DNA of 64,000 nt from Halosolutus halophilus (GCF_022869805.1 NZ_CP094974.1:3844001-3908000), one strand, 5' to 3'; shown: positions 19,331 through 28,190, numbered from the stretch's first letter. The notes: generated by a model not told the origin, from the sequence alone. Translations and numbers: made by a program.

Positions 19331-19413
19331 GAGGATCCCTGCGGGCCGGGCGGGGAAGTAACCGCCGATCTTCGCTTTCAGGACGCGTCTGCGACCGTCG
19401 CAGCGTGCCCCGC

Positions 19414-19878
19414 TCAGGCGTCGGCGGTCGACTCGTCGGCAGCGCCCTCGCCCGCGGGGTCGAGTTGCCGGACCGTCAGGACGGGCACCGGCGAGGTCCG
19501 GACGATCCGTTCGGCGACGCTCCCGAGCAGGAGCCGGTTCTCCCCGTGACGGCCGCGCGTGCCCGTCACGATCAGGTCGGCGTCTACCTCTCGGGCGTAC
19601 TCGCAGATCTCGGCCGCGGGTCGTCCGTCCCGGACGGCGGTCGTCACCTCCCGATCGGCCCGCTCCTCGACCGTCGCGAGCGCGGCGTCGGCGGTGGTCT
19701 CGAGCGCAGTCCGCAGTTCCTCGCGAAGTTGCTGTGGCGAGGCGTCGACCTCGCTCGCGTCGACCACCGAGAGGGCGTGGACCTCGGCGTCGAAGCGATC
19801 CGCGAGATCGAACGCGACGTCGACGGCCCGTTTCACGCTCTCGGAGCCGTCCGTTGCGACGACGACCGTATCGAACAT
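19414..19878 (-). CDS. Universal stress protein (UspA family)
   Basis: The 154-residue product has the Usp fold from its first residue (MFDTVVVATDGSES) and the ATP-binding loop signature GTRGRHGENRLLLGSVAERI, so it probably binds ATP. I start at the ATG at 19878, where the fold begins. It is divergent from another Usp gene at 20046, and a third lies at 21171. Usp proteins modulate survival under stress; no specific partner is visible. Confidence 0.93.
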   Translation of the reverse strand: MFDTVVVATDGSESVKRAVDVAFDLADRFDAEVHALSVVDASEVDASPQQLREELRTALETTADAALATVEERADREVTTAVRDGRPAAEICEYAREVDADLIVTGTRGRHGENRLLLGSVAERIVRTSPVPVLTVRQLDPAGEGAADESTADA

Positions 19879-20045
19879 GGGCGGGAATTGCGCCCGTGAC
19901 CGCTTAAACACCCCTGATCGATCCCGGTCGGCGACGGCGACGGCGGGATCGACGGATCGAACGACGAGAGCGACGGGGCCGCATCCGACGGACGGACCGG
20001 GAACCGTGGGGAGCCTTTTTGAGAGCGGAACACGCACTGGCGCGT

Positions 20046-20504
20046 ATGGACGCCAGCGAGCCGTTCACCGTCGACACCGTTCTCGCACCGGTCGACGGGA
20101 GCGACGAGTCAGCCACTGCCGTCGAGTACGCCGTCGCCGTCGCCGATCGCTACGACGCCTCCGTGCACGCACTGTACGTGCTCGGCCGCGGCGTCGTCCG
20201 GGGATTAGACGCCGGCACGGTCGACGAAGGGGCCGTCGCAGAGAACACCCAGGACTTTTTCGACGAGATCGGTGCCGTCGCGGACGACCGCGGCGTCCCG
20301 CTGTCGACCGCCGTCGACGACGGCTTCTCCCAGACGCGCAAGACGCGCCACCCCGGCAACGTCGTCCTCGACACGGCCGACGCGATCGACGCCGACTTCA
20401 TCGTCCTCCCGCGCGAACCGGTGACGGGGACCTCCGCCGAGGTGCTCGAGAAGGCCGCCGAGTACGTGCTTTCGTACGCCAGCCAGCCGGTCCTCTCCGT
20501 GTGA
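20046..20504 (+). CDS. Universal stress protein-like, lacking ATP loop
   Basis: The 152-residue product begins with a Usp strand (VDTVLAPVDGSDES) and ends with the last Usp strand (ASQPVLSV). The G-x2-G-x9-G(S/T) ATP loop is replaced by REPVTGTSAEVLEKAAEYVL. It is therefore probably a non-ATP-binding Usp. The ATG at 20046 was preferred because the upstream 9 residues are outside the fold. It is divergent from the ATP-binding Usp at 19414, and a GCCTTTTTGAG element 30 nt upstream looks like a TATA box. Confidence 0.88.
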   Translation: MDASEPFTVDTVLAPVDGSDESATAVEYAVAVADRYDASVHALYVLGRGVVRGLDAGTVDEGAVAENTQDFFDEIGAVADDRGVPLSTAVDDGFSQTRKTRHPGNVVLDTADAIDADFIVLPREPVTGTSAEVLEKAAEYVLSYASQPVLSV

Positions 20505-20607
20505 GCGGGTTTCAACCGGGAGGAGCACAGGCTCGAAACGTCGTGAACGCCTCGAAAGGACGGTCCCGAATCGCTAGCTCGCGTCTCAGTTCGAGAACTG
20601 CGACGGC

Positions 20608-21168
20608 TTATTCGAGTAAAATCGCCATCTCCTGTTCGAAGCTCTCGGTACCGGTCGCCTCGAAGCCGACGCGCCGGTAGAGGGCGATCGCCGGGTTGTT
20701 CCAGCGTTCGACGGTGAGCCAGACGCGATCGATGCCGAGGTCGCTCCCGCGGCCCAGCAGGTTCTCGAGGAGGACGGTCCCGATCCCGGCCCGCTGGTAG
20801 TCCTGCAGGACGAAGATCGCGAGTTCCCACTCGAGGTCGTCGCTCTCCTCGATCAGGGACGGGTCGTCGGCATCGGGAACGAGCATCGCGTGGCCGACCA
20901 CGTCGCCGTCGTGGCGGGCGGCGACGTTGACGCTGTCCCCACCGATCGTCTCGAGCCAGTTGCGGATGCGCTGTTCGCCGGTCGGCGGAATCCCCTGCGC
21001 GCGGTCGGCCGGATCGAACTGGACGTACATCTCGACGACGTCGTCGAGCCCCTCGTCGACGTCGAGCGCGCGGACCTCGATCGTTCGGCCGTCACCGTCC
21101 TCGAACGTCGTCGGCGGCGACTGGAACGGGCCTACCGGCTCGTCGGGATACGGACGCGAACCCGACAT
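20608..21168 (-). CDS. GNAT-family N-acetyltransferase
   Basis: The 186-residue product has the GNAT acetyl-CoA pyrophosphate loop QDYQRAGIGTVLLENLL (motif A), preceded by the ELAIFVLQ strand and followed by the WNNPAIALYRRVGFEATG motif B. The acceptor substrate is not readable. It starts 3 nt after the stop of the Usp gene at 21171 on the same strand, so the pair is an operon. Confidence 0.92.
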   Translation of the reverse strand: MSGSRPYPDEPVGPFQSPPTTFEDGDGRTIEVRALDVDEGLDDVVEMYVQFDPADRAQGIPPTGEQRIRNWLETIGGDSVNVAARHDGDVVGHAMLVPDADDPSLIEESDDLEWELAIFVLQDYQRAGIGTVLLENLLGRGSDLGIDRVWLTVERWNNPAIALYRRVGFEATGTESFEQEMAILLE

Positions 21169-21170
21169 GG

Positions 21171-21539
21171 TTATCGAACCAGTTTGACCGTGATCGGAGA
21201 GTTCAGTAGGACGAACTCGGTGATCGGGCCGAGCTGAATCTTCCCCATCGGGGAAAGCGTCCCGCCGCCGATGACGAGCTGATCGAACTCGCCCTGTTCC
21301 GCGTAATCAACGAGGGAACTGCCCGGCTCACCCTCGAGGCGTTCGATCGAGGCCTCGATCCCGGCCTCCGAGAGGAGGTCGTCCGCCTGCCGGTACATCT
21401 CGTCCTGCGAGCGGTCCGCTTCGGGTTTCTCGACGAGAGCGACGGTCAGGTCGTCGTCGGCCTCCGTCGTGCGCTCGATCGTCCGTCGGAGCGCCGTGAC
21501 CGATTCGTCGCTTCCCGCGAGTCCCAGCAACACGTTCAT
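21171..21539 (-). CDS. Short universal stress protein
   Basis: The 122-residue product has the Usp N-terminal strand (MNVLLGLAGSDES) and a C-terminal GGGTLSPMGKIQLGPITEFVL loop that resembles the ATP-binding loop, with Met/Gln substitutions. It is shorter than the usual 140-150 residues because an internal helix is abbreviated. It is first in an operon with the GNAT gene. An 8-bp GC-rich hairpin lies 43-61 nt upstream of its start. Confidence 0.88.
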   Translation of the reverse strand: MNVLLGLAGSDESVTALRRTIERTTEADDDLTVALVEKPEADRSQDEMYRQADDLLSEAGIEASIERLEGEPGSSLVDYAEQGEFDQLVIGGGTLSPMGKIQLGPITEFVLLNSPITVKLVR

Positions 21540-21581
21540 GTATACGCGTGTGAGCCAAGAGACAAAAACCGTTGTGCCGTT

Positions 21582-21600
21582 CGCCCCCGGATCGGGGGCG
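21582..21600. repeat. GC-rich hairpin between Usp and AAA+ genes
   Basis: Arms CGCCCCCG and CGGGGGCG enclose a GAT loop in the divergent spacer 21540-21722. No T-tract follows on either side, so a regulatory or cruciform role is more likely than termination. Confidence 0.5.
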
Positions 21601-21722
21601 GAATCGATCTGCGGGCGGCCCGGTCCGCGTGTCGTGTCACTGCCACCCGTATGCTGTAGATTCTACCGCACGCGTTGCGCGTGACGACGGCGTTAAGGGT
21701 ATGTGGTGAATACGTTGACCGA

Positions 21723-23150
21723 ATGAGTGACGCGGCGCTCGATGTCGTCGAGTTTCTGCTCACGACGAGCGTGTATTCGGACGACAGACGACTGGACGAG
21801 AACGACCTCCCGCCGTCGTACCGCCGAGTGTACTGGACCGGCGGCGTCGACGGCGACGAGAGCGAGAGCGGCGGTGAGCGCCACAGACCCGCCGGGATCA
21901 GTCGTCCGCTCTCGGTAACGAACAGCACCGCGCGCGAGGCGACCGACGTCGATCAGCCGTGGGCGGCCGTCTCCGAGCTAATGTTTACCGAGCGCGACGA
22001 GTTCTCGGGGACGATCACGCTCGCCGACAAGGACCTCGCAGAGCAGTGGTTCGTCGACCGCGTCGACGAGGAGCGGTTGCTCGAGAACCCGACGCTCGCG
22101 AGACACTTCGCCGAGCACGACGAGTTCGACGTCGACGTCGACTACGAGAAGGCGCGCGATCGGAACCGACCGATCCAGGCCGATCGGGTCTGGATCGACG
22201 GCCTGCTCGATCAGTACTTCGACGAGGAAGAGGACGAAGAGATGCTCGACCTCGTGGAAGTGCGCGCCCCCGAGGAGGTCGAGATGTCGCTGGACGACCT
22301 CGTATTGACCGACGATCAGGAGAACGAACTCGACAAGATCTCGAAGGCGATCGAACACCGCGACTACCTCAAGGACATCGGACTGCGCGAGATCGGCAAA
22401 CTCCTGTTCGTCGGGCCGCCGGGGACGGGCAAGACCTCCACGGCGCAGGCGCTGGCCCAGGACATGGACCTGCCGTTCGTCGAGGTCAAACTCTCGATGA
22501 TCACCTCGCAGTACCTGGGCGAGACGGCCAAGAACGTCGACAAGACCTTCGAGGTCGCAAAGCGGCTCTCGCCGTGCATTCTGTTCATCGACGAGTTCGA
22601 CTTCGTCGCCAAGACCCGCAGCAGCGACGAACACGCCGCCCTCAAGCGCGCGGTCAACACCCTCCTGAAGAGCATCGACAACATCTCGCTCATCGAGGAC
22701 GACGTCCTGCTCATCGGCGCGACCAACCACCCCGACCAGCTGGACGACGCGGCCTGGCGGCGATTCGACGAGATCATCAACTTCCCCAAGCCCGACCACG
22801 GCATGCGGGCCGACATCCTCCGGGTCATCACCCGGACCATGGACATCGACGAGTTCGACCCGGAACTCGTCGCCGAGGCGACCGCGGGGCTGACCGGAAG
22901 CGATCTCCGGATGGTCCTGCGCGAGGCCGTGCTCGAGGCCCTGACCGAGGACCGGACGCAGCTGACTCAGGACGACCTCATCGAGGCGGTCGAGGAGTTC
23001 GAGGAGCGCGACACCCTGAAGAACATGGACATGATGGGCGGCGATCACGACGCGCTGGTCGCCGGCGGCGATCTCGGGAAGGCGAGCGACGGCGGTGAGC
23101 CGCACGATCACGGCCACTCGCACGACCACGACCACGATCACGATCACTGA
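21723..23150 (+). CDS. AAA+ ATPase with His-rich C-terminal tail
   Basis: The 475-residue product has an acidic N-terminal domain of about 200 residues, then one AAA+ module: Walker A GPPGTGKTS, Walker B CILFIDEFDF, sensor-1 GATNH and an Arg-finger region RRFDEI. It ends in a tail of alternating His and Asp (HDHGHSHDHDHDHDH), which could bind Ni/Zn/Cu. The closest general relatives are proteasome-activating/Cdc48-like single-ring ATPases, but the N domain is not a typical PAN coiled coil. I chose ATG 21723 because the 16 residues upstream are not acidic. A T6 tract follows the stop directly. Confidence 0.9.
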   Translation: MSDAALDVVEFLLTTSVYSDDRRLDENDLPPSYRRVYWTGGVDGDESESGGERHRPAGISRPLSVTNSTAREATDVDQPWAAVSELMFTERDEFSGTITLADKDLAEQWFVDRVDEERLLENPTLARHFAEHDEFDVDVDYEKARDRNRPIQADRVWIDGLLDQYFDEEEDEEMLDLVEVRAPEEVEMSLDDLVLTDDQENELDKISKAIEHRDYLKDIGLREIGKLLFVGPPGTGKTSTAQALAQDMDLPFVEVKLSMITSQYLGETAKNVDKTFEVAKRLSPCILFIDEFDFVAKTRSSDEHAALKRAVNTLLKSIDNISLIEDDVLLIGATNHPDQLDDAAWRRFDEIINFPKPDHGMRADILRVITRTMDIDEFDPELVAEATAGLTGSDLRMVLREAVLEALTEDRTQLTQDDLIEAVEEFEERDTLKNMDMMGGDHDALVAGGDLGKASDGGEPHDHGHSHDHDHDHDH

Positions 23151-23156
23151 TTTTTT
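23151..23156 (+). terminator. T-tract terminator after the AAA+ gene
   Basis: Six consecutive T residues start at the base after the TGA stop. Archaeal RNA polymerase terminates at such U-tracts without needing a hairpin. The amylase gene ends about 95 nt further on, converging. Confidence 0.6.
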
Positions 23157-23251
23157 GCGATCGCCGTCCGATACCGATCGTTCGTCACTGAGTCCGATCG
23201 ATCGCCGATCGCGAACCGGTGACTCGGCTCGAATCGCGAGTGAGGGGAGAC

Positions 23252-26143
23252 CTACTCGGTCTCGTCGACGGCGTCGCTCTCGTCGGCGTCGCCGAGCACC
23301 TTGGACGCGGCGTAGGCGGCCCCGCCCGCGACGCCGGCCGCACCGGCGGTAACTCCGAATCCGGGGACGGGGGACGATCCCTCGTCCTCGTTCTCGTCCC
23401 CGGCGCTCTCTTCGGCCGGATCGTCGGCCTCGACGACGTCTCCGATCGGGGCGAACGGAATGGTCGCAACCTCGTCCTCGGAGTAGTCGAGCGCCTCGGA
23501 CTGGTCGACGTCGCCGGGCGTCACCATGTCGATGACGTTCGGCGAGGTGGACGATTCTGCACCGCCGAACGACCAGTCGCCGCCGTCGGTGCCGACCTGA
23601 CGGATGCGGCCCTCGCCGTAGCCGTCCATGCTGAACACGAGCGCCATGCCTTCGCCCTCCGGGAGGTAGTCGAGGTCGTCGTCGGGCACGGTCATGGTGA
23701 TCGTCCGCGGGTCCTCGTTGCGATCGTAGCGGAGTTCGACGTCGCTGACGTGGTTCCCGGCGGCGTCCTCGACGCGAGGCTGGAACTCGTCGACGAACCC
23801 GTCGGCGACGACGCGATGGTGGTACTCGGCCTCGAACTGGGCGTTGACGCCCTCGCGCGCCTCGGTCGTCCCGCCCTCGCCGTTCGGATCGCGGAGGTAC
23901 ACCTGCATCATCGGATGCGAGAAGCCCAGGGGGCCGTTCCACGGATCGGTGAGTTCGTTGTGGAACTCGTACTCGATGCGGTAGTGGCCCTCGCCCGCCT
24001 CGATCGTCACCGACGCGAGGTCGAACTCGCCCTCGGGGATCTCGTCGGTCTCGGGGTAGGTGTAGGTTCCGGGGCCGTGATCGGTTCCCTCCTCGGAGGG
24101 CCACTCGACGAGCGCGTCGCTCGGGAGGACGAACCCCTCGGGTTCGTCGGCCTCGAGGATCACGGCCGTCCCGACGGTCACCTCTGCGAACCCGTCCTCG
24201 TCGTGGTACTCCATGTTCGCCGGCGAGTCGCTCAGCAGGTTCTCGTCGTGGACGTAGTCGCCGACGGTGATCGTCTGCGGGCCGGCCTCGAAGTTGAGGA
24301 AGACGACCGCGCGCCTGTCGGTTTCCGGGTCGTACCGGGCGTACGCGATCGCGCCCTCGTCGGCCGCGTAGTCGATCCGTTCGAGGCGGCCGCGCGGGCC
24401 GAGGGCCGGATGGTCGTGGTAGAGATCGACGAGGCGATCGTAGAAGTCGAGCACGTCCTCGTCGAAGTCGCCCCAGTTCATCGCCTCGCGCCAGTCGCGC
24501 AGCCCGGTCTCCTGGCCATAGTAGATCATCGGAACGCCCGGGAGCGTGAACGTCGCCGCGGCGGCGGCGCGCTGGGCCTCGCTGTCGTGGGTCGCGAGGT
24601 AGCGATCGGTGTCGTGGTTCTCGGCGTACTGGAGGAACAGCGCGTGGTCGGGCGCACCCTCCTCGTGGCGGCGTTCGACGGCGTCGAGGATCGCCTCGGG
24701 GTTGCCGTCGGCCGCGTCCCCGAGCGCCGCGTGGAGGTGATTGTCGTAGTGGACGTCGAACAGTCCGCCGGCGTACTCCACGTCGTAGGGCATCGTCTCG
24801 TCGAGCAAGAGGAACTCCGGATCGTGGCGCTTGATCCGATCGTACATCTCCTGCCAGAAGCTCTGCGGGACCCCCCAGCCGACGTCGGCGCGGATGCCGT
24901 CGACCTTCTCGACCCAGTAGTCGACCACCTCGAGACAGAACTGGCGCACCTCGGGGTTGTTGTAGTTCAGGTTCGGAATGCCGCCCCAGCCGAAGTAGAA
25001 CTCCGCCTCGAGGTCGTCGCGGTCGACCCAGCGGTACCAGTCGACGTACTTCTCGTGGTCGGGGTGGTCGGGATCGGTCGCCGCCTCGAAGAACGGGTGG
25101 CTGTCGGCGGTGTGGTTGATGACGAGGTCGAAGATCACCTCGATGTCGTGTGCGTGGCACTCGTCGACGAGCGCCTCGAAGTCGGCCATCGTTCCGAGGT
25201 CGGGATCCGTGGCGAAGTAGTCGACCGTGTGGTAGCCGTGGGGTCCGCCTTCCTCCGGCGGCGTGCCGAAGCCCCGATCGGTCTCGACGAAGGGCGTCAT
25301 CCAGACTGCGTCGACGCCGAGGTCGGCCATGTGTTCGACGCGATCGGCGATCGTGTCGAACGTGGGGTCGTCCTGATCGGGGAACCGGCGGGTGAATATC
25401 TCGTAGACGACGGCGTCTTCGGCCCAGTCGGGCACGTCGTAGGGGTGTTCGACGGCGATCGAGTCGCCGTCGGGAACGAGGTCGATCGCGTCGGGGACGG
25501 AGTGGCGGGTGCCGACAGCGACCGCGTAGACGCGAACGCGATCGTCGATATCGGCGGCCGTGATCGGACCGTCAAGCCCGTCGAGTCGATCGCGGTGGCG
25601 ATCGTCGACGTAGAACTCCACCTCGAGGTCGCTCCCGATGACGTCCTCCCGTTCCGGTTCGCTCGCCGTGGCGTTCAACAGCACCTGTCCGCCGACGACC
25701 GCGGCGTCGAGGTCGACGCGCGGCCGCGGATCGTCCTCGGAATCGTCCGGATAGACCCGGACCGTGAGTTCATGGGTGCCGTCGGGGGCAGCCAGTTCGA
25801 GCAGGTAGTCGCCGGGTTCGTCGGGATCGAACTCGACGACGTCGTCGCCGGAGAGTTCCGGGTCGGCGCCGTCGGGCGACTCGACGACCGCCCACGAGTA
25901 GCTCGCGTTCCCGTCGGGATTCCAGGGTGCGAGGCTATCTCGCGGCTCCGTCTCGTGGCCGAGCGGGTCGACGATCGCCTCGTCCGCGTGCAGGAACCGG
26001 GGCGGGCCCGGGTGGTGGGAGCCGTCGCCACTCTCGAGATCGATCGCCGCAGCGTCAGTATCGTGATCGGCGCTCGCGGTCGTTCCGACGGTCGAAGCCG
26101 CCGTCGCGGCGGCGAGCGTCGTGATGAACGTTCGTCGGTTCAC
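23252..26143 (-). CDS. Secreted GH13 alpha-amylase/pullulanase-like enzyme
   Basis: This 963-residue exported enzyme should hydrolyse alpha-glucans. A GTG start gives a Tat signal (NRRTFITTLAAATAASTV). Next come Ig-like/starch-module-like regions, then a GH13 barrel with all four motifs: DLVINHT, GIRADVGW (nucleophile Asp near 420), LLLDE (acid Glu near 449) and ENHDTD (near 509). A C-terminal glucodextranase-like module follows (GEGHYRIEYEFHNE, YLRDPNGEGG, MALVFSMDGYGEGRI). The end has an acidic linker and a PGF-type sorting motif (PVPGFGVTAGAAG) with a hydrophobic stretch. Unlike standard PGF-CTERM tails, it ends in an acidic KVLGDADESD tail. A TATA (AATATTAAGG) lies 30 nt before the GTG, next to an inverted repeat. 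Confidence 0.92.
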   Translation of the reverse strand: MNRRTFITTLAAATAASTVGTTASADHDTDAAAIDLESGDGSHHPGPPRFLHADEAIVDPLGHETEPRDSLAPWNPDGNASYSWAVVESPDGADPELSGDDVVEFDPDEPGDYLLELAAPDGTHELTVRVYPDDSEDDPRPRVDLDAAVVGGQVLLNATASEPEREDVIGSDLEVEFYVDDRHRDRLDGLDGPITAADIDDRVRVYAVAVGTRHSVPDAIDLVPDGDSIAVEHPYDVPDWAEDAVVYEIFTRRFPDQDDPTFDTIADRVEHMADLGVDAVWMTPFVETDRGFGTPPEEGGPHGYHTVDYFATDPDLGTMADFEALVDECHAHDIEVIFDLVINHTADSHPFFEAATDPDHPDHEKYVDWYRWVDRDDLEAEFYFGWGGIPNLNYNNPEVRQFCLEVVDYWVEKVDGIRADVGWGVPQSFWQEMYDRIKRHDPEFLLLDETMPYDVEYAGGLFDVHYDNHLHAALGDAADGNPEAILDAVERRHEEGAPDHALFLQYAENHDTDRYLATHDSEAQRAAAAATFTLPGVPMIYYGQETGLRDWREAMNWGDFDEDVLDFYDRLVDLYHDHPALGPRGRLERIDYAADEGAIAYARYDPETDRRAVVFLNFEAGPQTITVGDYVHDENLLSDSPANMEYHDEDGFAEVTVGTAVILEADEPEGFVLPSDALVEWPSEEGTDHGPGTYTYPETDEIPEGEFDLASVTIEAGEGHYRIEYEFHNELTDPWNGPLGFSHPMMQVYLRDPNGEGGTTEAREGVNAQFEAEYHHRVVADGFVDEFQPRVEDAAGNHVSDVELRYDRNEDPRTITMTVPDDDLDYLPEGEGMALVFSMDGYGEGRIRQVGTDGGDWSFGGAESSTSPNVIDMVTPGDVDQSEALDYSEDEVATIPFAPIGDVVEADDPAEESAGDENEDEGSSPVPGFGVTAGAAGVAGGAAYAASKVLGDADESDAVDETE

Positions 26144-26180
26144 GGTGGTTCGTGTGTTCGAGTGTCCCACCTTAATATTT

Positions 26181-26200
26181 GTGATGAAAAAACACATCAC
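26181..26200. promoter_or_regulatory. Inverted repeat upstream of the amylase TATA box
   Basis: GTGATG (26181-26186) and CATCAC (26195-26200) are reverse complements with an 8-nt A-rich spacer. The site lies directly upstream of the AAATATTAAGG TATA element of the leftward amylase gene, the usual place for an archaeal activator. Confidence 0.6.
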
Positions 26201-26260
26201 TCATGTGCACCGGGGGAGAGCGACGCCACCCTTTTCGTCCCACCGCCCGATACGGCGGAT

Positions 26261-26689
26261 ATGCCCACCGACCGGAACGTGTTCGGGACCGAACTCGAGC
26301 CCTGTAGCACCGAGCCGACGACCGGATACCTCCGGGACGGCTGCTGTCGCCGCGTCGACGGGGACCGGGGCCGGCACGAGGTCTGTGCCGTCGTGACCGT
26401 GGAGTTCCTCCGGTTCAGCCGGGCACGGGGAAACGACCTCGTCACGCCGCGTCCCGAGTTCGAGTTTCCGGGGCTCGACCCGGGCGATCGCTGGTGTCTC
26501 TGTCTGGCCCGCTGGCGCGAGGCCGAAGAGGCCGGCTGTGCGCCGCCGGTCGTCCTCGAGGCCACCCACGAGGCAGTGCTTCGTGACGTCGATCCGGACA
26601 CGCTCCGGGAACACGAGTACGACGGGTCGTTCGACATCGTATCCGGGGAAGACGAGACCGAACTCGACCGGGAGGAGTCGGTGGAGTGA
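26261..26689 (+). CDS. DUF2237 family protein
   Basis: The 142-residue product matches DUF2237 closely: NVFGTELEPCSTEPTTGYLRDGCC-type N terminus, CAVVTVEFL, the strongly conserved ARGNDLVTPRPEFEFPGL, and GDRWCLCLARWREA. The family is widespread and uncharacterised, and its invariant cysteines suggest metal binding. The start codon at 26261 is about 30 nt after a CCCTTTTCG box. The long open frame further upstream is a shadow of the amylase gene. It is followed by the MBL hydrolase at 26701 and is probably in one transcript with it. Confidence 0.93.
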   Translation: MPTDRNVFGTELEPCSTEPTTGYLRDGCCRRVDGDRGRHEVCAVVTVEFLRFSRARGNDLVTPRPEFEFPGLDPGDRWCLCLARWREAEEAGCAPPVVLEATHEAVLRDVDPDTLREHEYDGSFDIVSGEDETELDREESVE

Positions 26690-26700
26690 ACACCGCATCG

Positions 26701-27528
26701 ATGCGCGTGACGCTCCTCGGAACCGGCGACACGACCGGTACGCCCACCGTCGGCTGCGACTGCGACACCTGCGAGACCGCACGAGAGCGCGGCGTCGAAC
26801 GAACCCGGTTCTCGGTCCACGTCGAGAACGCTCGGACCGGCGAGTCGCTACTGATCGACTTCAGCCCGGACTTTCGGTACCAGTTCCTGCGGGACGAGGT
26901 CGCCCTGCCCGACGCCGCCGTCGTCACCCACATCCACTTCGACCACCTCGACGGCCTCGGCAACGCCTTTCGCGTCTTCGACTCGCTGTCCGTCTACGCG
27001 GCCGACGAGACCGACCCCGAGACCGGCGAGAGCGTCGCGGAGACCGTTCGCTCGGACTACCACTACCTCGATCCGATCACCGTCCACCCGACGACGCCGT
27101 TCGAACCGGTTCGCGTCTGCGGATTCGACGTGACGCTCGTCCCCGTCGACCACCCGCCGCTGGTCTGTTACGGGGTCGTCGTCGAAGACCCCAAAACGGG
27201 TGCCAAACTGTCGATCACGGGCGACACGAGCTACGACGTCCCCGATCGGTCGCGCGAGGCGCTCGCCGAGCCGGATCTCCTGCTGGCCGACGGTATCGTC
27301 CCGGCCGACCTCTGTGAGTACCATCCGATCGGGGGCCGCCACGAGGGGCCCGACGGCGTCCCGCGAACGTTCGGGACGAAACACATGACCCGGGAGGGTG
27401 CGCTCGCGCTGGCCGCCGAACTCGGAGCCGATCGGACGCGACTGGTCCACCTCGCCCACTACTACCCCGCCGACGAGGCGTTCGCGGAGCCGCTGGCGAT
27501 CGACGGCGAGCAGTACGTTCTCGACTGA
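26701..27528 (+). CDS. MBL-fold metallo-hydrolase (PhnP-like)
   Basis: The 275-residue product begins MRVTLLGTGDTTGTPTVGCD and carries the metal-binding signature THIHFDHLDG, the zinc-type Cys pattern CDCDTC near the N terminus, and SITGDTSYD plus a final HLAHYY histidine. This matches PhnP-like phosphodiesterases that hydrolyse small cyclic phosphates or nucleotides. A GTG at 26686 overlapping the DUF2237 stop is the alternative start; the ATG at 26701 fits the fold better and has a GGAG upstream. The substrate is unassigned. Confidence 0.88.
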   Translation: MRVTLLGTGDTTGTPTVGCDCDTCETARERGVERTRFSVHVENARTGESLLIDFSPDFRYQFLRDEVALPDAAVVTHIHFDHLDGLGNAFRVFDSLSVYAADETDPETGESVAETVRSDYHYLDPITVHPTTPFEPVRVCGFDVTLVPVDHPPLVCYGVVVEDPKTGAKLSITGDTSYDVPDRSREALAEPDLLLADGIVPADLCEYHPIGGRHEGPDGVPRTFGTKHMTREGALALAAELGADRTRLVHLAHYYPADEAFAEPLAIDGEQYVLD

Positions 27529-27671
27529 GATCAGCCGGCGAATCGAGGACTGCCCCCCGATCGCGCCACCCGCGTCCGGAGCGAACGGCGACGGACGGTG
27601 GCCGCCGATCGACCCTCGGCGAGCGTGACGCAACCACGGCGCTCAAGGGCGTCGACCTCCCTGTTCGACGT

Positions 27672-28190
27672 ATGAACTGGCGTAGACGTCGGATTCTCGG
27701 CGCGACGCTCGCGGCCGCCACGCTCGCGGGCTGTCTCGGTGACGACGGCGGTTCGAACGGCGAGGCCGACGATCCCAGCGACGACGGCTCGAACGGCGAA
27801 CCCGACGACCCTGACGACGGCGACTCGGCCGATCGGGACGCGGAGACGGTCATCGAGGAGTACGACCTCGTGGACCGCACCGGCGAGGATCCCGTCGGGA
27901 TCGGCGTCGATCCCGGCGGCGACGGCTTCGACCCCGAAGGGTTCGTGATCGATTCCTCGACCGTCGTCGAGTGGACCTGGGAGGGGCAGGAGGCGGTCGA
28001 CGCCGTCTACCCGATCGACGTCCCCGAGGAGTGCATGTGGGACGAAGCCGAGCCGACGGTTCCCGACGGCGATAGCTGGGATCGACTCTTCTGGGCGGAG
28101 GGCGATTATCTCTACGGCAGTCGCGACGCGGACGGCGAGGAGTTCACCGGCGTGTTTCGCGTTCGCCCAGCCGACGAGGACGAGGCGTAA
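27672..28190 (+). CDS. Tat lipoprotein with degenerate halocyanin-like domain
   Basis: The 172-residue product has a Tat lipoprotein signal (MNWRRRRILGATLAAATLAG with lipobox Cys21). A repetitive Asp/Gly/Ser linker follows, then a domain with the outline of a halocyanin: VVEWTWEGQ, and later FWAEGDYLYGSRDADGEE-FTGVFRV. In true halocyanins the copper is held by two His, a Cys and a Met. Here those positions hold no His at all and only one Cys (EECMW), so copper binding is unlikely. It is exported and membrane-anchored outside the cell. The cupredoxin kinship is my inference from pattern only. Confidence 0.7.
   Translation: MNWRRRRILGATLAAATLAGCLGDDGGSNGEADDPSDDGSNGEPDDPDDGDSADRDAETVIEEYDLVDRTGEDPVGIGVDPGGDGFDPEGFVIDSSTVVEWTWEGQEAVDAVYPIDVPEECMWDEAEPTVPDGDSWDRLFWAEGDYLYGSRDADGEEFTGVFRVRPADEDEA

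Noticed and set aside
21978-25160. Minus-strand open frame of 1060 codons
   Set aside because: It runs through the AAA+ gene and part of the amylase in the wrong frame, is dominated by Arg and Pro, and shows no motifs. This is typical of shadows in GC-rich DNA.
23219-26689. Plus-strand open frame of 1156 codons
   Set aside because: Almost all of it is the antisense shadow of the amylase gene; only the last 142 codons (from 26261) are a real gene, DUF2237. The rest has no domain pattern and the opposite strand has complete GH13 motifs.
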